Shown here in pieces: positions 1 to 12,300 of a DNA stretch of 64,000 nucleotides. Within the stretch, counting starts at the first letter, position 1, and each line of letters begins with the position of its first letter. A program made the translations under genes and the position numbers. The stretch comes from Sipunculus nudus (lineage: Eukaryota; Annelida; Sipuncula; Golfingiida; Sipunculidae), in contig CM049318.1 of the NCBI GenBank assembly GCA_026874595.1, positions 38,031,956 through 38,095,955 on the forward strand. Reading direction: 5' to 3'. Under the pieces are notes generated by a model. It did no database searches and was not told where the DNA came from. It worked only from the letters and a program-made list of their open reading frames with translations.

Positions 1-827
1 ACAGCTACAAGCATTATGTATAGTCAGATTCAAGCAGATATGTAAACTAACATGGCTTGACAGGAAAACCACAGGATAAAGAACACATTTTTTCTTCTGA
101 GGGCAATATTTTTGGTAACATATATCCTCAAAGAAAAATCTGAGCTTTTATTCCTAAAGACCTGACCCTCAGTGCAGCTTGAAAGAGTCACGTTAAATCA
201 TGTGACAATCAAATTTTGTATCTGTGACTGCCTGTGAAGGACCAATAAACAAAACTGTTAACCAGACTTAGGGGATGGAAATAATTAGATTTCCTGCTTG
301 AGCATTGGTTTTATTTACACCATAGTCTCCACAGGGATATAAATATAATAAACACAAAGTAACTGGTTGGAGTAGTTAATGAGAGCACAGCCTTTTATTT
401 AAGATGTGCTTGTTAAGACACTGTTTCCTTTTTCCAGGAAGCCATTAGATGATTACTGGTTAATTGTATGGGGTTTTCTCATCCATAGGGTACAATCCAA
501 TTGACATCTTTGTCACAGAATACCATTGAAGGGTATAGTTTATTGCTTCCCCCAGTGTTTTTACTTGTAAATTTGTTTCTTGATGTGTAAGTGCCACTGT
601 TCCATAAAATTCTTCTTGCTCATATAGGTAGGGAAGTATATGAAGGTTAAAGTCATTGACTTGGTCAGTTTCACTTCTGCAAAATTAGAATGGACCTGCT
701 TTTTAAAGCGCAAACCTCCACCAAGACAAAACATATTTTCTGGATCTGCTCCCTGATCAAGATCACTACCAAAATTTAATAGTCTCCCAGGACCACTACT
801 CCACAAGGTTTTTGGTTCAGTTTTTTT
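1..827. other. AT-rich noncoding sequence, no gene seen
   Basis: No coding exon with splice signals is visible. The part at about 570-805 looks like a diverged dispersed repeat: its stretch around 735-790 (a CTGATCAAGATC-type word, then CCAAAATTTAATAG) loosely matches 16210-16290. It may be an upstream intron of the VOPP1-like gene that continues at 6303, or intergenic DNA. Confidence 0.4.
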
Positions 828-3800
828 TAGCTCAGCTGACTTTCAGTCATGCTGAGCTATAGCGATCACTCTTTGTCCGTCGTCCGTCTGTCTGTCTGTC
901 CGTTGACCAGGCACTAATCGTAACCGCTGTACCTAGAATCTTGTAACTTGACATTCTGAGAGGTCCATGAAAAATCTCCTTGGAAACCAGAAATTAGGTC
1001 TCTGTTACCCATATCCTTCGAGTTATGGGGCCCCAAAGTACCCCCCAAGAATAGTGAAACATTTCATACAAAAACTTCAATATCTCATTAACTACATCAC
1101 TGATGGTCATGATTTTTGGCATACATATTGATCATGAGATGTTCAATCAGTTCCTGCATACTGGTGGCGCCACCTGTATTTTGTGATTTTTTACAAATTT
1201 TTTTCTCTATTTTTGAGACCTTTAAAAATGTGGACATCTGTTAACAGGGCACAAATTGTAAAGACTGGACCTAGAATCTTCATTCTTGACATTCTGAGAG
1301 ACCAATGAAAAGTCTCCATGGAAATCAGAAATTAGGTCTCTGTTACCAATATCCTTTGAGCTATGGGGCCCAAAAGTACCCCCCCCCCCAGAATAGTCAA
1401 AAATTTCATACAAAAACTTAAATATCTGATTTACTACATCACTGATGGTCATGATTTTGGGCATACATATTGATCATGAGATGTTTCATCAGTTCCTGCA
1501 GACTGGTTTCGCCCCCTGTATTTTTAGCTCAGCTGACTATAAGTCATCTGAGCTATAGTCGTGGTCCATTGTCCGTCGTCCGTCCGTCTGTCCGTCCGTC
1601 CGTCCGTCCGTCCGTCCGTAGATGTGGCACGTTTTGAAACCGTAAGACCTAGGAATCCAAAATTCGGCATAATGTTAGATGTCCCTAAGATCTCCTACCA
1701 AGCCGAAAACTGGGTCTTTGCAACTTCGTTCCTTTGAGAAATTAAGGAAAAACCTCAATTTTTTATTAAAAACCTATTTTCACACTTCAGGACTGCCTAA
1801 TATCAAAACCACTCATCTGTTTTTCCTCATATTTACTATAAATATTCCTCTATATAGTTCCTATGTACATGCCAGAAATTATGTCTGTATTATTTAATTT
1901 AAAAAAGTTATGGGCCCAAACATAATGCATTTTGTAAAAAATCAGGAAAGATATTTGATCACTTAACACAAAAAATGTTAAAGCTATCGACCTTTTTTCC
2001 AGTAATATAACTTTAATTAATCAAAATTAAATTGTACACCCAAAATTAGATAAAAATCTTTTAAATTTTCTAAAATATTAATAAAAATAAAAAATTGGTA
2101 CCTTAAATTTTGCCCAACTTTGACCATGGCACGTTTTTTTCCTGTAAGTACTGTGGATTTAATTTTCACAGCATGTTTTTGTTAGCATTTCAACTGTTAA
2201 CACCAAAAATTTGAAACCAGTTGATCAAAAACTGTAGATTTTAATAAGTTTTCAAGCACCATGTAACATATTGTTTACATCAAGCTAGTGTTATGCAGTT
2301 TGCAAGAGCTCAGCTCCCCAGCTTCAGCTCTTAGTTCCTTAGATTCGGCATACAGTTAGATGTCTCAAAAATCCCCTACCATGCCAAGAATTTGGTCACT
2401 AGGACTTAATACCTTCGAGATATTAATGAAAAACTTCATTTTTCCATTAAAAACCCATTGTTACACTTCAAGACTGCCTAATATCAAAACCACTAATCTG
2501 ACTTTAATCATAAATAATATACATATTTTTCATTCTCTATGCACATGCCAGAATGATGTCAGTATTGCGTAATTGTTTTAGGTTATGGGCCCAAACATAA
2601 TGCACTTTGTAAAAAATCAAGAAATATATTTACTCCCTTAACAAGGGCATTGCTGAAGCTAGAGATTTTTTTGTCAGGGATGTAACTTTATTTAATCAAG
2701 ATTCAATTGAATACCCAAAATTAGTTCTGAATTTTTCAAATTTTATAAGTTATTAGTATAAATATAAAATTAGTACCTTAAATTTTGCCCAACTGTGACC
2801 ATGGCACGTTTGTGTCCTGTGAGCACTGTTGATATAATTTTCATTTCATGCACACATTAGGATTTCAGCTTTTTAGTTTAGAAAGCTGAAAGAAATTGGC
2901 CAAAAATTGTAGCTTTTATTAATGTTTTTTATGAGACCCTGTCAGACTTTGGCTCTCTCCAGCCCCTCTTGAGTCACCTGTATGTTGACCGTGTTGACCT
3001 TTCATCAAATTATGCACGCTTGAGGCGAGGCATACAGGAATCCAGGCAGCTTATGGCCAGCCACAGTTGATCCAGGTGTCCAACCCAACTCATCTAGTAG
3101 TTTTAACCAACAACATAACAATAAACAATAAATTAATAAATTTTTATTGGTTTTTAATAACAAATTAAGAAAAAAATAAAAAAGGAATTTGTTAGTTTAT
3201 AATAACAGGAAATTAACTTGCAGTTCCTGATGATATAAGAATCTTGTATCGATGGGTAGAATGTCAAATATTCCAAATAACACCATGCAGTCACCTATGG
3301 CATTTTTCAGTTCAATTTAAATGATAAAGAAGTAAATCATATTATTCATTACTAATCATTAGGGATCATATAAAGGAAATTAATGATAGACAAAGATGCA
3401 GTTGATAATATTAATCTAGATTCCTACTGTGTCTAGTGTGTACATTGATGTGAAATTGGTCCAAAATGAATTTTTTACAGTTATTTTTTAATATAAATAA
3501 AAGCCATAAAACCAGGTACTTATGATCATTATTTAAATGTGTGAATTTTGTATATTCTGGATTCTCAACATCATTGGTTGGTGAAACTGAATAAATACCA
3601 GACATGGTGTGAATACTTTGTAATTGTATTTAAATACGAATATGATTATGTACTCCATTATATGTTTCTTGCATAAAGAATAGGAATTCAGGTAAAAATG
3701 AAAGTATATGAATACTCGTGCAAATACTTTCAAAATGTATTCATGAATGCATTCATGAATATATTCTTTAATATTATTTTAATAATCATATCAGTTATAT

Positions 3801-5809
3801 TTCATTTAAAAAAATCATAAGATTCTCTTATTATTTTTTATAAAAATTATATTTGGGACAATATTTGTAATTTTTTTTAATAAATAGTTAAACTCTTATA
3901 TTATATGTTCTGCTTATAAGTTATATGGCCAAGTCAAAATCTGTGTGACAATAGTACTCCATTTGTTAATAAAATAAATGAAATCAATCCTCTTCCCTGT
4001 CTCCAAAGGTACTATCAAAATCATACATAAGCTAAACAACAACAACTCATAATATTGAGCTTATATAAATTTATTACCACACAAAACCAGCATGTGCCTC
4101 ATTTCTAAATAATATTTTTTTATCATATATAACAGCTGAGCGTCGTGACCCATAGGTCCCTTGTTTATTTTTTACAAATTTTTTTCTCTATTTTTGAGAC
4201 CTTTAAAAATGTGGAAATCTGTTAACAGGGCACAAATCGTAAAGACTGGACCTAGGATCTTCATTCTTGACATTCTGAGAGACCTATGAAAAGTCTCCAT
4301 GTAAACCAGAAATTATGCCTCTGTTACCAATATCCTTTGAGCTATGGGGCCCAAAAGTACCCCCCAGAATAGTGAAAAATTTCATACAAAAACTTCAATA
4401 TCTGATAAACTACATCACTGATGGTCATGATTTTTGGCATACTTATTGATCATGAGATGTTCCATCAGTTTCTGCAGACTGGTGGAGCCATCTGTATTTT
4501 TCAATTTTTTTACGAACTGTTTTCTCTATTTTTGAGACCTTTAAAAATGTGAACATATGTTAACAGGGCACAAATCGTTAAGACTGGACCTAGAATCTTC
4601 AATCTTGACATTCTGAGAGACCTATGAAAAGTCTTCATGGAAACCAGAAATTAGGTCTCTGTTACCCATATCCTTCTAGCTATGGGGCCCCAAATTACCC
4701 CCCCCCCCCCCAAAATAGTCAAAAATTTCATTAAAAAAACTTCAATATCTGATTAACTACATCACTGATGGTCATGATTTTTGGCATACATATTGATCAT
4801 GAGATGTTTCATCAGTTCCTGAAGACTGGTGGCGCCACCTATATTTTTCAAATTTTTACAATTTTTTTCTCTATTTTTGAGACCTTTAAGGATTTAGTTA
4901 TCTGTCAACAGGGTTCAAATTGTAAACTCTGGACCTAGAATCTTCATTCTTGACACACAGGGAGACCCATGAAAAGTCTCCATGGAAACCTGGAATTAGG
5001 TCTCTGTTACCCATATCCTTTGAGCTATGACACTCCAAAATACAGCTCAGAATAATGGAAAATTTGATACAAAAGCAGAAGTTTCTGAACAACTAATGCA
5101 GAGATCACCATAATTGTTTGCATGGATATTGATCATGGCGTGTTTCATCAGTTTCTGCAGCCTGGTGGCACCACATGTATTTGGTAGGGCTTTTTTTTCA
5201 AATTTTTTCTCTATTTTGAGACCTTTAAAGATATGAACATCTGTTAACAGGGCACAAATCATAACAACTGGACCTAGAATCTTCATTCTTTACACACAGG
5301 GAGACCCATGAAAAATCTCCATGGAAACCTGAAATTAGGTCTCTGTTACCAATATCCATTAAGCTGTATGGTTCCAAAATACCCCCCGGAATTATGAAAA
5401 ATTTGATACAAAAACAGTATCTCAATAACTAACCTGAAATTAGGTCTCTGTTATCCATATCTCCATGCTATAGGACTCCAAATTATCCCTCAGAATAATG
5501 GAAAATTTGATACAAAAGCTGAAGTATCTGAACAACTACTCCAGAGACCACCATGCTTCTTTGCATGGATATTGACCATTAAGTCTTTTTATTAGTTTCT
5601 GCAGACTGGTGGAGCCACCTGTAATTTTTTAAAGTTTACGCATTTTTTCTCTATTTTTTAGATATATTAATACAGAAACAATCTCAGCCTGTTGGTTAAT
5701 CTGTTTGATGCTTCAGTTGAATGGGTATATATTCCATTCAGATGATAAAATTTCCTTACGCAAATCTCTTCCTAGTCAGCTGAGCGTCATGACGCATAGG
5801 TCACTTGTT
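828..5809 (+). mobile_element. Hairpin-ended tandem-repeat element, family A copy 1 (interrupted)
   Basis: The 5' end is a T-run followed by a perfect stem-loop at 828-859 (arms TAGCTCAGC and GCTGAGCTA outside TGACT and AGTCA). A GTCC/GTCT microsatellite follows at about 874-903. The body is made of ~335-345-bp tandem units, each with a GACCTAGAATCTT word (near 930, 1270, 4250, 4585, 4930, 5270) and several with a GGTGGCGCCACC palindrome. The 3' end at 5775-5809 carries GTCAGCTGAGC, the palindrome GCGTCATGACGC and a final CTTGTT. The body is split by a second copy at 1525-4165. There is no protein-coding capacity. The architecture resembles nonautonomous Helentron/HINE or molluscan pearl elements; that assignment is inference. 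Confidence 0.7.
1525..4165 (+). mobile_element. Family A copy 2, nested in copy 1
   Basis: The 5' stem-loop at 1525-1555 (TAGCTCAG, TGACT, loop ATA, AGTCA, CTGAGCTA) is followed by a pure GTCC microsatellite at about 1568-1619. Two related ~650-bp units follow (1630-2300 and 2340-2960), then unique AT-rich DNA. The 3' end at 4132-4165 has AGCTGAGCGTCGTGACC and finishes in CCCTTGTT. The copy 1 unit stops just before this element (CCCCTGTATTT) and resumes just after it (TTTTACAAATTTTTTTC), so both ends are defined by the nesting. The target is a run of T. The segment 3550-4165 has a near-identical partner at 24965-25574. Confidence 0.7.
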
Positions 5810-6302
5810 GTGTAATCCTGTGAACAAACAAACCAGCCAACAAATAGACCAACAAATAAACAGAAATAGGTGACAAAATAATCTCCCCAGTGAAGGTAAC
5901 AAGGATTTAAAAATATATTTCTCAGTGGTAGTGGTGTTGTCTTAATTGATCCAATGTATCTAAACCGTTAAATTAAAAATTTAAAAATGGTAACATATAA
6001 TTTCAATGGGTGCTTTTAAAGGTAAATTTAGTCTTACTGACTTCACATTGCACATACATCACATTTTTTGACTGGCTTTGCATTCATGCTATTTTGTAAT
6101 TACCTTCTGAACAGGAATAAATATGTCTGGGATATTGCTTTCAACGCATATAGTTTGCAATTAATTGGTTGAAAGGGTTGCATGGCTGTGTGACATTATG
6201 CACTTAATGTACAATGGATATTTTCTGTTATATACTTACTATGTTCTCACAGAAAAATGCATCTGCATTTGTATTGAAATATTGTATTTTGTGTCTTTGT
6301 AG
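5810..6302. other. Noncoding, probably intron upstream of VOPP1-like exon
   Basis: Plain AT-rich DNA with no gene. It ends in a pyrimidine-rich tract and TTTGTAG, the acceptor for the exon at 6303. Confidence 0.5.
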
Positions 6303-9300
6303 GTGCAAGGATACTACTGTGACAGTGGCAGGTAAGACGTCTAATCTCTGCTCTTATTGATTTGAATTAACTTGCAGAACACGTATTGTTTATCTCTGCA
6401 AATAAACATCAGTTCTATGATTGCTGCATGTAAATATATTCTGATTTGTGTCTTGTCATGAATTGAAGTAAATTACCTTTCAAAGAATGTTTGCTTGAGA
6501 TATAAATATTGTGATATATGAATGTTCTTTCTCAGTTGAATTTGACCCAAGGTTTGTTGAGACAATGGTGTTTTGGTTCTGTGTATGTGTTTGAATTTGA
6601 GTCTATCCTCTTAACATTAAAATTTACAAGTGTCTAATTGATTGTGTCATTATAATATATATTTCATTCCATGTGGTACTAGGTCTGGCACTAAAAATCT
6701 TTATTGGTATATCAATTGTTAAGGTGGTCTGATACAATAATCGATGAGAATATCAAGAATCAATCTCATTAAATGTACCCAATTTTAATCAAGAGAGTCC
6801 ATGCATAAATTGGCCAGGTTTCCTCTTTACCTTTTGTGCTTGATTAAAACTTTTTTAAGATTATGACTTTTAATATTGGTATTAACCACAATTAAACACA
6901 ATGAAACATAGAGCCTATCTGTGCTGCTTCAGGAAATAGAGCCATGAAGGACAATGAAAACAACAAAATATAACAGGCATGGTGAAACAAATGGTTGTTG
7001 ACTGTGAAAATCTTGTCCTGCACTACCCCAGCCAAAATCCCATTTACCTAGCCGTCTAGACTCATGAATAGATAATATGCCAGTACCCATTATATCAAAG
7101 GACTTGATCCAAAGAGACATAGAAAAATCCAACAAGAAAAAATATTAGAAGAAAGAGATTTGCTTATGATTTGCACATTTATTTTATCTCTGTTTTGGTG
7201 AGTCATTTTGAAGGTAGCTAGGACACAGAGTATGACTGAGTAAATAAAGAGTTGGCTCCGGGAATCTAGTGGTAATTCTGGACAAGGTGTCTATGAAGCT
7301 GGAAGCTAGCAGTATTGACCACTGCTTTCTTTATTGTTGTTATATTTTAATGTTATATATATATATGTATATACATATGTACATACATGTATTAAAATAA
7401 AATAAAAAGATAAACCATATTAAAGTCACAATTGTTAAGGGCTTTTCTGAAGGTCATAAGTATTCTAATAAAGTCAACAGCATTGCTTGTAACCTGCTAA
7501 GAATAAGCCACACATGTATCTACATGACAGAAAGTCTTTGTATGTGGGTTTATATTTGTGCCTAATATTTTGCTGAGTGTACCTAAAAAGGTATCTTTAA
7601 ACATGAAGTTAACAAAAAAGTTCAATATTTACTCAGAGTGATTAGATTTTGGAAGGAAATAATGTTTATGACATAATTTGTTACTACTTGATGGAAGGAG
7701 AAAATGACTCGGCACTTTTTAAAGCACAAGCACAAAAAGAATGAAACCTAGCCATAAGGTATGATGACATGATTACAAGAGCATGTTTTCTCAAGGCTAT
7801 GCCAGTAAAGACCAACAAAGCTTTTCAATGAAGGCTCTATCAGATGAAGCACATTGCCGATATCACCCCAGTGTGTTGTCCCATTTTCATCCTAGGGTCA
7901 TCTGATTGTCACCCTGATGTCACCCCAATGTATATGAATGTCACCAGGATGTGTCCTGATGTCACCAATATTTTGAATATGTTTGAACATGTTAAAAATG
8001 TCTCCCTGATGTGTCACCCTGATGTGTCCCTGGGGTTACGTGATGCTAAGTTGATGCCACATAGGGACACACAAGGGATGACAATTTTGCAGTATGTGAG
8101 CCTTACCATGAATGGCTCTAGACTTTTTATGCCCTCGCCAAAAAGTGGCTGGGGCATAAAGTTTTACCCATGTCCGTCATTCTGTCCTTCCGTCATTCCA
8201 TCATTTAGAAATCAAACAGTTGTACAGACTTTTTTTCGCAGTGCCTGCAGATATTGACCAGATTTTTGGTGTGTGGGCAGATAATGACCAGTTACAGATC
8301 GAGTTCATGTTTCCTCACCGTTGACGTACTTTTGACCATTTTACGGCTCCTAAACTTAGAAAATTTCATGAAAATTAGAAATTTTCATGACAAATACACA
8401 TGTAAAGACTTTTTTTCACAATGCCTACAGATATTGGCCTGATTTTTGGTGTGTAGGCAGATAATGACTAGTTTCAGATCGTGCTTGCGTTTCGTCCCAG
8501 TTGACCTACTTTTGACCGTTTTACGGCACCTGAACATAGAAAATTTCATTAAAAATAGAAATTTTCATAACAAATACACATGTACAGACTTTTTTTAGCA
8601 ATGCCTGCAGATACGGGCCTGATTTTTGGTGTGTGGGCAGATAATGACCAGTAACAGATCGAGTCGCGTTTTGTCTCAGTTGACCTACTTTTGTCATTTG
8701 ACGGTGCCCTAACACAGAAAATTTCATGAAAAATATAAATTTTCATGGCAAGTGCACATGTACGGAATTTTTTTTGCAATGCCTGCAGATACGGGCCTGA
8801 TTTTTGGTGTGTGGGCAGATAATGACCAGTTACAGATTGAGTTCATGTTTTGTTCCAGCTGACCTACTTTTGACCTTTGACTGCTCCTAAACATAGAAAG
8901 TTTCATGAAAAATAGAAATTTTCATAACAAATGCATATGTACGGACTTTTTTTCTGCAATGCCTGCAGATACCGCCCTGATTTTTTATGTGTGGACAGAT
9001 AATGACCAGTTACAGATCGAGTTCGAGTTTTGTCCTGGTTGACTTACTTTTGATTGTTTTACGGCTCATAAACATAGAAAATTTCATGAATTTCATTATT
9101 TTATCAAATTTACTTAATCTTTTATTTCATTTCAGTGAATAAAATTAAGCATCTACTGAAAACCCCAATGTGCAAAACTTGTTAATAGTGATTTAAGGAT
9201 TATATTGTAGATGCCATGTTGTGGCATTATTTTCTTTTAAATTCAGTTTATAAACATTTGTGATTTCAAAATAATAAAATATATGTGTATGCATAATATG

Positions 9301-12300
9301 ACCCAATATGAGCTACACTCTGGATATATAATGATTGCAACTTAGAATTCTAATATTTTAACATATATTTTCAGTTTTTTTTTATTACAAATTTATAAAA
9401 CTTGTAAATAAAAAAAATGAATCAGATAAAAACTGTTAATGGAAAAAGTGGATATGCTAAAAAATAGGCTTATATATAAACTTAAAAGCATTATTCCCTT
9501 GAAAGTGAAATAAAGGTATTAGTCCATTCTGTCTACTTGCCTGTCCATCTGTAAATTTTTCATCTGCATCACAGTATCTCAAAAGTTTTACTGTTTTTCT
9601 TCATGACAGTCTTGTCAGAGTATTAGTTTGCAATCATATATTTAGAACTTTACTAAAACCAAGTAGGAAGGCTCCTTTCCTCTTAGCTTTTCATATGCTT
9701 ATATAAATGAAAAACATTTCAATAGAATATTTTTCATATTTTGCATTAGCAAAAATTTCAAACATAAGCTGAGCACCGTGACCCATGGGTTCCTTGTTGG
9801 GTCATAACACCAAGGAACTTCCCAAAGATACACCTCTTTATGAATGACACACAGCTGTGGGGCAAAGCCTTCCCATTGGTCCTGCAGAGGGCTCACCCTG
9901 AGTTGGGGTCAGCCATGAAATATCTCACCATTACTCTGCTGAGAATAATGAACTCGCATCCTCCCAGCACTGAGTCCAGGCTCTTTGCCTAGACCACAGA
10001 ACCCTGTAAAGCTCCAGACTTGATTTACCGTTTTCTCAGTGCTTTGCTGTGAGACAAATTGTTTGTCACTTCAGATTTCAGCTTAACGGTCTTTATCAGG
10101 GCTGTGATACAAGGTGCTTCTGACCTTAGAGTGTAATTCTGAGGGCAGGAGGCTTTGTAAACAAAATGTATGATACATTAATGCCTAATCTTTTAGCTTG
10201 TACTGATTTATTACCTGGTTAGTTCCACCTGACTTTTAGTCATGCCAAGTTATCTTGATTTGTCATAATTGTATAACAGGACTGTTATTACATATTGATA
10301 TTCAGTAAACGTTAAGTTCAGGTGATCACTTGTGTGTTCTGTGTGCAATAGAAAGATGTATTTTTAGTGATTCTGTTTAAAATATTTGTTAGTCGTAAGA
10401 AATAATTAGGTCTAATTGCTCATAAATTCATATTTTATATATTTTAGAATCTCGCCAAATTTAAAACTGGGCCAGCCCAGATCAAAATTTTGATCCAGGC
10501 CAGTCCAGATTACAATCCTGTTGTGAAGACTCCAGGATTTAAATCTGGTCTGGACTGATTTAAAACTGGGCTGGCCCAGGTTAGAACTTTGATCTGGGCT
10601 AGTCAAGATTACCATCCTGTGGTGGACTGATTTTAAACTGGGCCGGCCCAGATCAGAATCCTATCAAATCTTATGCTAGCTTGATTTTTATCATTTTAAA
10701 TGAGATAAAACAGTAAACATTTATTCTAGATACACCATTTTGAAGGGCACAAAACACATAATGAACAAGATCATTTAAAATAATTTAGTGAGGAAAAAAA
10801 CTAATGAACAAATGTAATATGCTTCTTTGGTTTCATCTGTTCTTCAGGCATGCAAGTCCATATCAACTACACCTAAACCAACTACCATAATTAATCACAG
10901 TTTAGATTTGTGTCAGTTCTGAGACATCTACTTGACTTAATATCAAAATTTTCAACTTAACTGAGATAACTATCTGTTATGAAAATCAAAATTACATGTG
11001 TTATATTAAATATATACATGCATAATTAAACACTAGCTTTAATTATTTACAAGTGAACAAAAGTAATTTTTCAGTCTTGAAGCTCATTTAAGTGAGCTAC
11101 ATGACATTAAGCCATAACATGAGGGTAGGGAGAGGTTTGTGATACCATTACTGTAATTTTCAATAGCAGAAAATTCACAGCTGAGAAAATGATATGATTG
11201 CTGTCATTTGGCAGTCTCAAAAATAGAGGTGAACATGCGTGAAAATTGGATTTAGAATTTTATTTCAGAGGTTGACAAACATGGTGTAGGTTTCACTATG
11301 GAGTTATTAACTTAAAAAAAGCTAATCTAATAACTGATAACTAATCTAAATTAAAGATAGTTAAATGCTCCAATACAAATAATAATACATAATTTCAATG
11401 ACTAAAGTTCAGGTATCTTAATAGATGTTTCGGGGCCGTCTTCCTTAAAGGGGCCCAGTCACCTTTCTCCCTTGGAGCTTTTATAAAAATAGGCCAGAAA
11501 AAATTGATACTACTGCACACAGGCTGCTTATTTTGTTTAGATCAACGCGTTTATAATATGTACAGTCCCACCAAAATATTCAAACAAGTGACCCATGGGA
11601 CATGGCGCACATGTTGATAAGATGTCCTTGCACAGACAACCAATTAAGATAGGTGGCATCATTGTTCATGCAGATTAGCTTTAGTTTATCAAGACCCATT
11701 AGTACAACAAATTTGATGGAAATCCAACCAGCCTTTCATGAGGAATCTGGCAATTTGTGTGTATTTTGCATGATTTCTGGGGTGTTCAAACATACCCCAA
11801 AACTCTGAGAATATAGGTGACTGAGACCCAATTTCAGGTTTCTGGGGGAAACTTTTGAGGAACTCTCAGGATGTCAAGTTAGAAGATTCTGGGCCCCATG
11901 GTTATGATTTGTGCCCTACTTTGGTATCAAATTTTCATTTATTCTGGGGGGTCCTTCTGAGCCCGTTAGCTTGGACAATATGGGTGACAGAGACCAAATT
12001 TTAGGTTTTCAAGGAGACTTTTTTATTGTCCTCCCAGCATGTCAAGAAAGAAGATTCTAGGTCTAGTCGTTTTGATTTGTGCCCTATTAACAGATGATGG
12101 CATCTTTTAAGGTCTCAAAAATAGAGAAAAAAAATTGTAAAAAAGAACCATGCAAAGAATCATGGTTATCTATGCCTTAGTTGTTCAAATATTTGAGATT
12201 TTGTATCAGATTTTTCATTATACTGGGGGGTACTTCGGAGCCCCATAGCTTGAACTTGAAGTTGAAGAATATGGGTAAAAGAGACCTAATTCCAGATTTC

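Noticed and set aside
7844-8257. 137-codon open frame on the plus strand
   Set aside because: It spans a GATGTCACC short repeat and runs into the family D hairpin and microsatellite. No conserved domain.
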